Below are positions 41,728 through 52,165 of a stretch of DNA of 64,000 nucleotides, piece by piece (the first letter of the stretch is position 1; every line of letters begins with the position of its first letter). The notes below the pieces were generated by a model. It did not search any database and had not been told where the DNA came from. It worked only from the letters and a program-made list of their open reading frames with translations. Source of the DNA: Oxytropis ochrocephala (Eukaryota; Streptophyta; Magnoliopsida; Fabales; Fabaceae); assembly GCA_020916435.1 (NCBI GenBank), contig CM037095.1, positions 34,924,763-34,988,762 of the forward strand. Reading direction: 5' to 3'. The position numbers and the translations under genes were made by a program.

Positions 41728-44063
41728 TTAATTCAAACTTGATGATATTATTTGTTTACTTGATTCAAACTTTTCAACAATTAATTCAAACTTGATTGAA
41801 ATTTGAAAACTTACATTTGATGAATCAAAGACACCAATAAATTCTTCGGGGATCTCTCCTTCTTTCCGTAGCAGGTATCCTTTAAGTGCACGTTCCATGT
41901 TTGTGTACTTCTCTTTCCATATGTTAGGAGATGATGTGGTAGCAGTGGATGAAGAAAGATTCAAATTTGAAAGTCGAAGTCTAGTATTTCTAAATGCAAC
42001 AATGAGGAGGCACTCCCATACCCATACCCATACACCGCGTTCTACCAGAGTGTTCAGGCCCCAATAGACTACCCAAAACGTCATTTGGAGAAACTACAGT
42101 CTCATCAATATTACTTTGAGTCAAACCCACTTCAATTTGTTCCTACCATCATATAAGATTTTCAGATAAAAACCCATGATTAAAATAAAAATGAAACCTA
42201 AAGACGATATTGTTTCAAAGTGAAACTTACCACTATAACTTTTGCTTTATCGTTGACAACCGATCCGTCCTTCTTTTTATGGGTTTCAATATACACTTTT
42301 CCTCGACTTCAGTAGTTGTCCAGCTTTCCAAAACTAAAATAGATTAAAAAAATGTCACAATAGATATAATTATATATCATAGATCACAAACTCCATTAGA
42401 TTAATTAATATAACTACCATCTCATGTCTTTTTCTCGAGAGAGGTTTAGAACCACCAGTATGAGGAATATCTTGCAGGCTCCGTATTTCTTTATTTCTTT
42501 GACAAACCTCCTACGAACAAACAAATATAATTATGTATTAGTTAAATAACTTGCTATACCAAAAATATATAGATCAAAGTAAACCAAATCCTACCTGTGT
42601 TTTTGGTGTTAGACGATAGGTGACAAAATAAGCCCATTGAGTTTCATCTATGCCGGTTGGCACATTACTTATGATTTCATCTCTAGTTTTAGTTGCATCA
42701 GAGAAATGGTCCCATAAGGTTTGCCTGTTTGCAGCCCACTTTTTTGCAATGCTAAGTTTGCAATATCTTTTTGCAACAGTTTCAGTAGCCGAAAAACAGA
42801 ATCGAGGCTGCCAAAAAATGCTAAGTCAATAGAGTTTCAAACAAAATAAGTTCATACAAAAGACAATACATTTTGACAATAAATCAAAGTAATGCAATTG
42901 TGTCGACAGAGAAAAACAATCAACAAAACAATTCCAAACAAAGTGACAGAAGTGGGTTTTGAAGCTTTATAGGAAATAATTACAATAATTTGACTGACAC
43001 GATTACAAAAAGAAGTCACCACCGTAATAAAGGGAAAAGAATTATTACCGCAATGTTATCTCCAAAGCAATCATTAAAATATTTAATAGGGAGACCTCGT
43101 GGTCCATTCCACCGGTCAAAGTTAATTGGAAATATCTTGCAATCAATTGCTAGTATACCCAAATATCCCGCAAAGCAAGCCTTGTGCCTCACCAATTGCG
43201 TAACCTTGATCATCAAAGTGCACAATTATGCGATTCCCGCTAGGTAAGAATTGAACTTGCTTAATCTTGAGTCTAATCTTCTTAATAACACCTTCTGGTC
43301 TTAAACAACAAAAAATTCATTTAATCAAAAAGATAAAATGTATAAGAACTTTGACAAATGAAATGAAGTATAATGCACATACCTATTTGTTCAATGGACC
43401 AACTACTTGCACACTCACGTCCAATACATGGCATGCGGCTTTGAGATTCTTGTGGTGAATTGTGACCAATATTTTCAATTGAGGCAAATGATGTTTGATG
43501 GGAAGACTGAGATGAATGTCCTTCACTTTGAGTGTGAAGTGAATGGCTTGGGGATTGAGTTGGAAGATGTGCTTGAGGTGAAGCACTAGTTGAAGCTTGA
43601 TTTGTAGTCGGGATGGTATCCCGCACTTTGAGTGTGGAGTAAAGAATGGTTTGAAGCTTGAGTTGGATAATGTGTTGGGGCTTGAGTTGGAGGATGTGTT
43701 TGAGGTGAAACACTAGTTGAAGCTTGATTTGTAGTTGGATGGTATCCTGCACTTTGAGTGTGGGGTAAAGAATGGTTTGAAGCTTGAGTTGGATAATGTG
43801 TTGGGGCTTGAGTTGGAGGATGTGTTTGAGGTGAAGGATTAGTTGGAGTTTGATTTGTAGTTGGATGGTATCCTGCACTTTGAGTGTGGAGTGTGGGGTA
43901 AAGAATGGTTTGAAGCTTGAGTTGGATAATGTGTTGGGGCTTGAGTTTGAGAGTGTGTTTCAGAAGCCTCAAGTGGAGCTTGAGTTGGAATAGGAGGGTG
44001 TGTTGCACAATTAGTCTTGGGTGTTGACTTTAGTGGATTTTGGAAACGCCTAGTCTTTGCCAT
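41728..44063 (-). pseudogene. Second CACTA gene (Ptta/En/Spm, TNPA-like), copy A
   Basis: Same gene as at 57677-59900 in copy B. The start MAKTRRFQ is at about 44063. The 42-residue Gln/Pro/His-rich repeats follow. In copy A an 8-bp duplication near 43885 (CACACTCCACACTC) and a 1-bp insertion near 43613 shift the frame, so the repeat region is split over three frames. Downstream exons are recognisable, including FDRWNGPRGLPIKYFNDCFG near 43080-43140 and GSLLGPEHSGRT-like remains near 42040. TNPA-type proteins bind the subterminal repeats. This copy is non-functional. Confidence 0.8.
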
Positions 44064-44200
44064 CACTGCATATTCATGAAAAAGGAGAAACATATAAAGT
44101 TAAATTCAAATCAAATGTCATATTGTCAAATCTTTTAGCATGCATAGAAAGCGTAATGGAGCTATTACCTTATTTACAATACAATATTAATTATACTATT

Positions 44201-44894
44201 CTACTCAGACATGTGTGAGTCTGTTGCCAAGTCAGTAGGCATATTTGACTCAATTACATCATCAATAAAGTGGCTTGTAGCCAATTGCACATACTCATCA
44301 TCAATCGTATAAAATTGTTCAAGTTGTTGCTCTTGGTAGGGTTCATTTTCATATACTTCATCTTCTATTTCTTCTCCCATTTCATACAAATCTCTTGGCT
44401 TTAAATGCACTGCAACACTCCATCCTTTATTAACCACGTCATCTACATAATACACTAGTTGTGCTTGAGATGCCTCAATGTAAGGGTCATGTTCTTCACG
44501 ATCACCATTATGAATCGGTCTCTTTCAAAATTTACACAATCAAAATTCCAACTATCCTTTTTATACCCTCTATCTCGTGTAGTTTCCGCCCACTTGCATT
44601 TAAAAAGAACAACATTGAACTGCCCATAGAAGTTAATCTCAATAATATCTTCCAACTTCCCATAATAAGGTATATCTTTTGTCTTGAGTTCCTATCAACA
44701 CTACTTGAAACACAAGATGTGTTGGATGTTAAAAAAACTCCACTATTTTGTGTTCTCAGTCCCTCTTCTCGAGCCAAAGTTCGAAATTTGAACCCATTAA
44801 TGTTGTAACCACTAAATCTCTTTGCATTGTCCAAAGGACCACGTGCTAGAAATTTTAGATCGGCAGTCATGTTATTCATTGTTTCTGGATTCAT
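44201..44894 (-). pseudogene. 3' part of the tnp2 transposase gene (DUF4216-like), copy A
   Basis: Encodes GGYNINGFKFRT-type sequence (FSGYNINGFKFRTLAREEGL), then IIEINFYGQFNVVLFKCKWAETTRD and QLVYYVDDVVNKGWSVAVHL, the usual C-terminal domain of plant CACTA transposases. Here the KCKW-AETTRD join is intact, whereas copy B has lost one G there. Conversely, copy A is shifted near 44515 (FERDRFIMVI) where copy B reads FERLIHNGDREEHDPYIEA. Confidence 0.8.
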
Positions 44895-45698
44895 AATCTA
44901 GATAATGTAATGCAATTGTGTCACCAAATTTCAAGCAAACATGACAAATAGGAACATAACTATTGAATGATCACATACCCGCTTTGAAACCAATCAACAA
45001 ATTCCTTAGATACTCTCTTTTCTATCTCTCATGTCAAGATCTTCTTGACCTTGAACTTCTTTTTATGAATTGTCTAAATTCCCTACACGAATTAATAATA
45101 TAGCAATTTAATGCACGTGATTATATTTAAAAGTCTAAAAATGAATGAAATGAAGTTTATTCTAATTACTCACTCAACAAATGGTGCAACTATTGAACAA
45201 TTCGTAAGCACGTGTCGATGAGCTTGTAGTTTTGCATTTGAGTTAACATGAACATTGAGGAAGCTCCTACTGGTTTTCCAAGTTGAGGGAAGATAGAGGA
45301 TGCATAGGAGAACTCATTCTCATTTGGGACATCACAAACACGCCTGTGTCTATTGAATCTTGTCTCTATATCTTCAATATAGCGAGAACAAAAAGTAAGA
45401 GACTCTTCACTAAGTAACCTTCACTATAGACCATTCCGGTCGAGCCTTGTTACGTATAAAAGGACTTCAAGTGACCCATTCCCTACAAGAATGATCGATA
45501 ATTAGTGTATACAAGTGGCATATATAGAACAAGATAGCTTCAATTGAATGAGCAATTCTTTTACCTCTCTACAGGATACATGTATCTATAATGTACTCGG
45601 ACCTCCAAGCTTGGCTTCCTCTATTAAATGGACGATTAAATGAACCATAATCTGTGAAGAATGAAGGAGGAATAACATTTCCAAATGACAAAGTGTGA

Positions 45699-47799
45699 TC
45701 ACAACGCGATCTTGGAGAAGTTGAAGATCTCAAGACTCGGACTTTTACCACAAAGAACTCTAAAGAATGAACAAAATTCCACCAAGACAGCTGTAACACG
45801 GTTTGGCAACAAATTGCGGATGGCTAATGGTAGCAGTTGTTCCATTATAATATGAGAATCATGGCTTTTCAATCCAAATATCTTTTGTTGTGCCTCATCA
45901 ACACATCTAGAAATGTTACTTGAGTAACCATCTGGTACTTTAACATTCTTCAAAGTTTTAAGGAACAACTTTTTCGTATCGCGTGTTAGTGAAAACAAAG
46001 CAAGGTGATATCTCCCTTTATTATCAGGCCAAAGATCACGCCTTATACCCATATCTTGCAAATCTTTTCGAGCATTAAGATTGTCTTTTGATCTAGGTTT
46101 CTCATGGAGCAAAGTATACAAAACATTGTCACATACATTTTTTTCAATATGCATGAAATCCAAATTATGACGCAACAAATTAGATTCCCAATATGGAAGT
46201 TCAAAGAATATGCTTCTTTTAGTCCATTGCTTAGTTGGTTGTCTAGATCTTTTTCCTCTACCATTCAACATTGCTTCTCTTCCAAATGGAACATCAAGGT
46301 TTTCCACTTGCTTCAAAACATCAGATCCTGATATAATTAAGGGCGGATTTCGCTCCTCTGTGCTTCCATCGAAGCGAACACGATCTCGATCTAAATCTAT
46401 GATTTCGCTCAAAAACCGACGATGGCCCATAAAACACCATTTTCTACTATGAGGAGACGACATGGCTCAAAGATCAAAATTACAAGTTGGACAAGCCAAA
46501 CTCGTATGAGTGTTCCAACCGAGACATGATTTCTAGGCCAGAAAGTCACAAATTGTCCACATAAGAGTCGCTCGCATTCTAAAATTTTCATTCATTGATG
46601 CATCAAAAGTAACCACACCATCATTCCATAGCTCCTTTAACTCATTTATAAGGGGTTGTAAGTAAACATCTATATTATTTCCGAGCATCTTCTTTCTGGA
46701 ATGATCATTGATAAGATGAAGGAAGTGTGCTTCATACACATCCAAGGAGGAAGATTATACGGAATCAAAAACATCGCCAAATGCTATAAGCGAACTCATG
46801 GTTCCAAAAGGGTTAAAACCATCACTTGCAAGGCCTAAGCGAACATTTCGAGGATTTAAAGCAAATTCGGGATGCATCAAATCAAATGTCTTCCATGCCA
46901 TACCATCCTCGGATGCCTTAGCAACCCATCCTTATTACTATCTCAGTAGAGTGCCACCTCATATGCTCTGCAGTCTTAGAACACATGAACAATCTTTGCA
47001 ATCTTGCTTTTAATGGAAAGTAACGCAAAACTTTTACACTTTGTTTTTCTTCTTCTTAGGGTTCCATCGAGACACTCCACAATGCTTACATGCTTGCAAG
47101 TCTTTGTCTTCATTTCCCAAATATAACATGCAATCTTGTGGACATGCATCTATCTTAGTATAATTAAGACCTAGTTTGTTGATGATTTTTTTGCCTCATA
47201 GAAAGAAGGGGGGAACTTTGCTTGTTGAAACACATCTCTCAACAAATCTAGTATCATAGTCATTGCCTTGTCACTCAAACCACACAAAACCTTTATATGA
47301 TATAATTTGATTACAAATTCTAGTTTTGTATACTTGCTCCCTTCGTGCAACATCTGACTCCCGTCTTTGATAAACTCATGAAAATCACTAAAATCCCCTC
47401 GGCCCTTCATTTAATACTTCATTTGCGCTTTATTGCTTGTGGTTCATCTCTATTAGTGGTTTGTTGCCTATGGTGCCCAAATGCATCATTGACCATTGTG
47501 GCTAGCGGGTTCTCATAATAAAATGTCCCTTGCACATGATCTTCATTTCTAGTAGATTGTGGTACTTGTTTCTCACCATGACGAGTCCATATGATATAGT
47601 TTTTAGGGAATGGTTTCGATTCTAAGTGTGATTGGACTACATCTCTGGTTTGCCAATCAACAATCCCGCAATCGTGAGACACGGACATTTTATCAGATCT
47701 CTAATAAATACTATGCTTAAAAGCAAAATCCAAGAATTGACTTATTCCATTTAAGTACTCACTTGTATTTCTTGGCTTTGCAATCCAAGATTTGTCCAT
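45699..47799 (-). pseudogene. tnp2-type CACTA transposase, main part, copy A
   Basis: The start ATG is at 47797-47799 (MDKSWIAKPRNTSEYLNGIS), followed by a transposase-associated zinc domain. A TAG near 47700 (in KHSIY-stop) ends the frame early, and further frameshifts occur near 47190 and 46555-46590. Recognisable blocks are CPQDCMLYLGNEDKDLQAC, LASDGFNPFGTMS with a catalytic Asp, VTFDASMNENFRM with the second Asp, and HNLDFMHIEKNVCDNVLYTL with a likely catalytic Glu, then LLPLAIRNLLP and the DUF4218-like end. Segment 45699-46463 stays open for 254 codons. Confidence 0.85.
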
Positions 47800-47999
47800 A
47801 TTTAACTGGCCTCTAAATAATGATAAGAAGGTATAAAAGAAATTAAGAAAACCTCAAGAAGTGAATTAATGATGGAGAAATTAAGAAAACAAAAGAGTGC
47901 ATCATATTAAGTTGAAGCTATTTGTAAGAAGAAAATTTGAGCATAATAATCCACCAATTCCAAGCACTGTATGCTGCAGGGTGCAATGCAGAATAAACA

Positions 48000-49735
48000 G
48001 AGATGAGTAAAATAAGGTCTCATTAGTTCTAATTCATCCACACATCTACGCTATAATTCATAAAAACAAATTTTTAAATGATCATTACGCCTTTAATCCA
48101 GGTTGACCAATGAAAATTGAAAACTTATAGTTCAATTAAATGCTGAACTTTATAGTCCCTTATCTTAATATCTTAATTTTAGTTTTTAGTTTGGTCACTT
48201 TTTTTGTTTCAATATGGTCCTTGGTTATGAAAAGTAATAGCAATGTTGTCATTTCCATTTAAATTTGTTGTACGGAGACGAACATGTTAGCATAACTTTT
48301 ACTAAATAAAGGAGCATGTCAAAATAACAAATAAAAAAAAAAAAGACAAAACCAAAACCTAAAATACGAGATAAGGGACAAAAAGCATATTTTAAGCTTC
48401 AACAAAAACTAGAAAAGGAGAATAACTCTTTGCTTGTAAGACGGAGTCAAGACAAGTATTGTGAAGGGTATCAATGATCTCTGTGCAGAGTCTCGTTATC
48501 CTTTAGATAATTAATTGCTTCAAAGTAGATATTCCTCACAAAGTGCACAAACATCCGATTTTCTCTCGTTAAATTCTCGCATTGGAAGATATGTCAACAA
48601 GATAAATTGTTTGATGTACACTTGTATTTCAACATTCAAATTGCATTTAGCGTAAATTATTCCTCTAAGTATGTAACTTTACACATGATGTTCTGTCAAG
48701 CCACATTTTTGTTTCAATAGTTAAAAGAGCAAGGAGGTTTAAGATTCAAATATTGCAGGCTATCAACATAACTCTAACAATTAACATTTGCCTATAAAAA
48801 ACTCATACGGTTCTATTCAAACGCAATTTCTCATTGGATGAAGAAATTAAGAAAACAAAAGAGTGCATCAAATCATCTCAAGATTCAACAAAACCATACT
48901 CATTGAAACATATGAACCATACTCAACAACATCAAACACTCTAAGGATTAATTACTACGTGTTATATTAGAGCATAAAATCTGGGTGCTTGTTACATCAC
49001 CCCAAACTCAGTTGTAAAGTACTGCCTATTCTCCATTCCAACTCAATCAAACCAAAATTATCAAGAAAACAAATCATTAAGTTACGAAGAGGAAGAAACA
49101 AAGACAAACTAGAAAGGGTTCAGCAATAGAGGATGAAACGAAGAGAACAGACGAAGAGGAAGAAATGAAGAGGATTCATACCTGAAGCAAGATATGGTGT
49201 TTGAGATTCGTAAATAGAAGCCTGAGATGAAAGGGTTTCTGTTTTTCACAATAGCAATGACAAGAATCACCGGAGTTAGCAACGATTTAGGGAATAACAA
49301 TAAAAATAGCAAGATGAAAGGATTCATACCTCAATCGTAAGGGATTTCTGTTCTTGAAGCCTGAGAGTTGTGAGTGAGAGAGAGTCTGTTCCGCGCGATT
49401 CTTGAAGCCTTGGGTTTCTATTGGAAGAAAGGGTTTCCGCGCGATTGAGCAAGAAAGGGTTTCTTGAAGCCTGTTCTTGAAGCCTGAGAGTTGTGAGTGA
49501 GAGAGAGTCGTGAGAGTTGTGAGAGAGAGGTAGGGTTTCCGCGCGATTGAGCGAGAAGAGGAGGGAATTTTTTGTGGGTTTTAGTTTCAATCTGCGGGGG
49601 TTTTTTTTAACCTCCTCAATTTGAATAAAACTTTTTAACTAAAGAATCCCAGGACTGTATTTTTAACGTTATTCTGAGGAGGTTCTTAAAACCTCCGTAA
49701 AATAACCCCCGCTATCTGTTCCGTTTTTTGTAGTG
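48000..49735 (-). other. 5' leader, leader intron and 5' terminus of CACTA copy A
   Basis: No gene. Reverse counterpart of 52021-53930. The leader carries repeats of CTCACAACTCTCAGGCTTCAAGAA, and a splice donor follows ATTGAG at about 49330 (GTATGAATCC). The last ~150 bp hold AACCTCC and CCCCCGC subterminal motifs and the terminal inverted repeat. Confidence 0.7.
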
Positions 49736-49738
49736 GTT

Positions 49739-49854
49739 GATGGTGGTGTGGAGTTGAGAGAGCCGAGTTCTTGGGTTTTATGGCAATGAGTTTGTGGATC
49801 ATCTTTAATCAGCAAGTGAGGGTTGTTGTGAGGCTTGTATACATTTCCACCCAT
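49739..49854 (-). pseudogene. ORF fragment cut by CACTA copy A
   Basis: The minus strand from ATG at 49852-49854 reads MGGNVYKPHNNPHLLIKDDP and stays open up to the GTT where copy A begins. Beyond copy A, at 40617 downwards, the frame continues through a Thr-rich stretch for roughly 30 more codons before a stop. So an open frame of about 75-80 codons existed before the insertion. I do not recognise the product. It may be an exon of a host gene or part of an older transposon. Confidence 0.35.
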
Positions 49855-50024
49855 TTATTGTTGATGACTTGATACCCCATTTTGCTTCAGTGAGAAACAG
49901 TGAAGAAGAAAATAATGTGAAGTTGATGATAGCTCTTGCAATTTTTTTAGTTTAATTTGGGATTTAATTAATTTATCCATGTCAACAATTTAAATTAAAA
50001 GAAAATAAATATAATGATGTGTCC

Positions 50025-50112
50025 AAGCCAACATGTAACTCTATTAGCCACATCCGCAAGTGGCTAACAAGGCAACATGTAACTCTGTTAGCCACATCAG
50101 CAAGTGGCTAAC
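50025..50112. repeat. Two 44-bp tandem units, each a perfect hairpin
   Basis: Units 50025-50068 and 50069-50112 differ at few positions. In the second, GTTAGCCAC (50087-50095) and GTGGCTAAC (50104-50112) form a 9-bp perfect stem with an 8-base loop. The first has one mismatch (ATTAGCCAC). Position is 3' of the cysteine-rich gene. Confidence 0.85.
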
Positions 50113-50728
50113 AGAAGGACATATTAAAACAAAAATAATTCATGCAGGACTTATTTAAAAATAATAATTTTGCAGTAAACCTATTTCAAAAACACCTATA
50201 TTTGTAGGGAAGAAAAAATATTCAAACCTAATTTGAACAAGTAAGATCGTATTAAATTAATATTTAAAATATAAAGTGATAATTGTTTTCTTATTTTGGT
50301 TTATGATTATTACTTTTTAAACTTCTGCTTATTAGTTTTTTCATTAATTGTCGAATTATTTCCATGATTGACTTCAATAGATCATCATAAAATACAAACA
50401 AGGAATAAATATGCCACGATAGATGAATTATAAAAATAGAAAATAGGTATTCTGAATACAAAGTAATTATTAAAGTTTGACATAATTGTCAATTCTTGTG
50501 AGCACGATGCAAGCCTCCAAGCTAAAACCAGTGTATGTCAGCACGATGTGAGACCCTATCAAGACAATAACAACAAATTAATTTAATAGTATAAAATTAT
50601 TTAAGTTTTTTTTTGAAAAAATAAATAATTGAAATTGTTACAAAAGACTAGATATAAGAAGAGACGAAAATGGTTGTCGAAGAAAGATGAGAAGAAAATG
50701 AAAATATGGATACCATTGTTTATTTTTT

Positions 50729-50965
50729 TTACCAATGGACAGCCCTGCAAAGCCTTTCACATCTTTCATAGACTACTCTATCAGATAGCTTATAACCAGC
50801 ACATAGTTGGCGACACTCTTTCACACAATTTTGGTATGGAGTATCCATAAGAACCTTAAAAGGTATATTTGGTTCAACTTCTTGAGATCGATCAATATGA
50901 GCTTGTGTTACAACTAACATTATTATTAGCATCACAATGCATTTTTTCACATCACTCATTGCCAT
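50729..50965 (-). CDS. Small secreted cysteine-rich peptide (alpha-hairpinin/thionin-like pattern)
   Basis: A 78-residue intronless ORF. It has an N-terminal signal-like segment (residues 1-23, MAMSDVKKCIVMLIIMLVVT, basic then hydrophobic), an acidic propeptide-like stretch (24-43) and a C-terminal Cys module with Cys at 47, 51, 55, 69 and 73 (C-x3-C-x3-C-x13-C-x3-C). The last four match the CxxxC...CxxxC arrangement of alpha-helical hairpin peptides. Cys47 is extra and odd in number. The start is supported by a TATA box 81 bp upstream and an ATGGC context. Peptides of this kind are often secreted defence or signalling molecules, but function here is unknown. It is the only non-transposon gene I can support, lying between two inverted CACTA copies. 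A lineage-specific nodule- or seed-type peptide is an alternative. Confidence 0.65.
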   Translation of the reverse strand: MAMSDVKKCIVMLIIMLVVTQAHIDRSQEVEPNIPFKVLMDTPYQNCVKECRQLCAGYKLSDRVVYERCERLCRAVHW

Positions 50966-51045
50966 AACTTTTCTCTATTCTTGTATTTCTCCAATCCTTG
51001 TTGAGTTCTCAAGTTTGTGATGTCTTCTGTTTTACACTATTGCTT

Positions 51046-51053
51046 TATTTATA
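51046..51053 (-). promoter_or_regulatory. TATA box of the cysteine-rich peptide gene
   Basis: The minus strand reads TATAAATA in the context GCGTGGCTATAAATAAAG, 81 bp upstream of the ATG at 50965. Typical spacing would place the mRNA start near 51018, giving a ~50-nt leader. Confidence 0.65.
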
Positions 51054-51676
51054 GCCACGCAAAACCATATCCTTTTTAAATGAATTCTAAATACCTAATG
51101 AAAGCTATTAATAATATAATTTAGATATACTTGTTTGAAGCATAAAAAATAAGTAAATAAATATAATTTAGTTATTCATTTAAATTAGTCAAAAAAATGA
51201 GTTATAAAAAATAGAAAATTTAATCGACAAAAATAATTTTTAAAATAAATAAATTTGAAGTTTATATTTTAGATTTGAAAAAAAAAAGTTATTTACTCTT
51301 TCTTTGAGTATACATAAAGGGAAGAAAACGTATGACAGCCTAGTTTTCGTATGAAAATTGCTTTACCAAAAATTAGTTTTTATTACTTAAAGATAGGTGA
51401 TATAGACTGATCACCTCATGTACCTACCGATTTATTTTCATAGGTCGTTCATTCGCTAACAATTGGAGTTAATAGACATGCATTGTAAAAGTATGATACT
51501 TTTAATGTTAAATTATCAGCGGTTTACTAAAACAATTTTTGATATTAAAGTAGAGATTGTATTAGATTAAGATAAATTTTTACCCAATATTAATGAATAT
51601 CATTAAGTCATGGTTCCATAACTACTAAAAAATTCCAATAAAATTTCGTCGTGTTATGACCAAGTCGGGTAAATTT

Positions 51677-51727
<51 letters not shown>

Positions 51728-52017
51728 AGTTTGTGATTAATTGCTACTATGTTTCTGATAGGATATTCTAAGATGTGTAATTTTATTAAAATTTCAACAA
51801 AAGAAAAATTATTTTACATTGTATAAAACAATCTATTTTAAGGAGATTATGTATAATTTTTCATAAACAACATAAAGTGACTTCTTCAAATAATGAAAAA
51901 CATAGTTATCTTTAAGATGTTGAAAAGTCATGTTAAAAATACTAAAAAAAACATATACTCTTAAAGTGATATTAAAATCCGAAACTAATCCATTAATAGT
52001 TTGAGATGTTTATGGCT
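51054..52017. other. AT-rich spacer upstream of the peptide gene, with (GT)n
   Basis: Contains the likely upstream promoter region of the peptide gene (51060-51400) and a microsatellite. Beyond these I see no gene or repeat. The interval ends at the ATT target site of CACTA copy B. Confidence 0.6.
51679..51724 (+). repeat. (GT)23 microsatellite
   Basis: An uninterrupted dinucleotide run of about 46 bp, followed by TTTGAGTTTGTG. It is likely polymorphic in length. It lies about 630 bp upstream of the peptide gene's TATA box. Confidence 0.95.
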
Positions 52018-52020
52018 ATT

Positions 52021-52165
52021 CACTACAAAAAACGGAACAGATAGCGGGGGTTATTTTACGGAGGTTTTAAGAACCTCCTCAGAATAACGTTAAAAATACA
52101 GTCCTGGGATTCTTTAGTTAAAAAGTTTTATTCAAATTGAGGAGGTTAAAAAAAACCCCCGCAGA
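52021..52165 (+). promoter_or_regulatory. 5' terminal inverted repeat and subterminal motifs of copy B
   Basis: After the TIR come GCGGGGGTTATT, GGAGGTTTTAAGAACCTCC (a near-palindrome), TGAGGAGGTTAAAAAAAACC and CCCCGCAG. In CACTA elements such subterminal motifs are bound by the TNPA-type protein (family knowledge). The same set occurs inverted at 49590-49735. Confidence 0.75.

Larger units (their letters stand above)
40618..49735 (-). mobile_element. CACTA (En/Spm) transposon copy A, 9,118 bp, TSD GTT
   Basis: Ends are CACTACAAAAAACGGAAC at 40618 and its inverse at 49735. GTT flanks both sides (40615-40617, 49736-49738). Subterminal arrays of GCGGGGGTTT and AACCTCC motifs lie within 300 bp of the 40618 end and 150 bp of the 49735 end. 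The minus strand carries a 5' leader, a large leader intron, a decayed tnp2 transposase (about 47799-44201) and a second gene (about 44063-41728). It is colinear, in inverted orientation, with copy B at 52021-61110. Both ends are intact, so it could move if transposase were supplied, but its own genes are broken. Confidence 0.92.

Noticed and set aside
43586..44008. Leu/Gln/His-rich ORFs in alternate frames of the TNPA-like repeat
   Set aside because: Out-of-frame readings of the 126-bp repeat array. The true frame is the one giving PTQAPTHYPTQAS repeats, intact in copy B.
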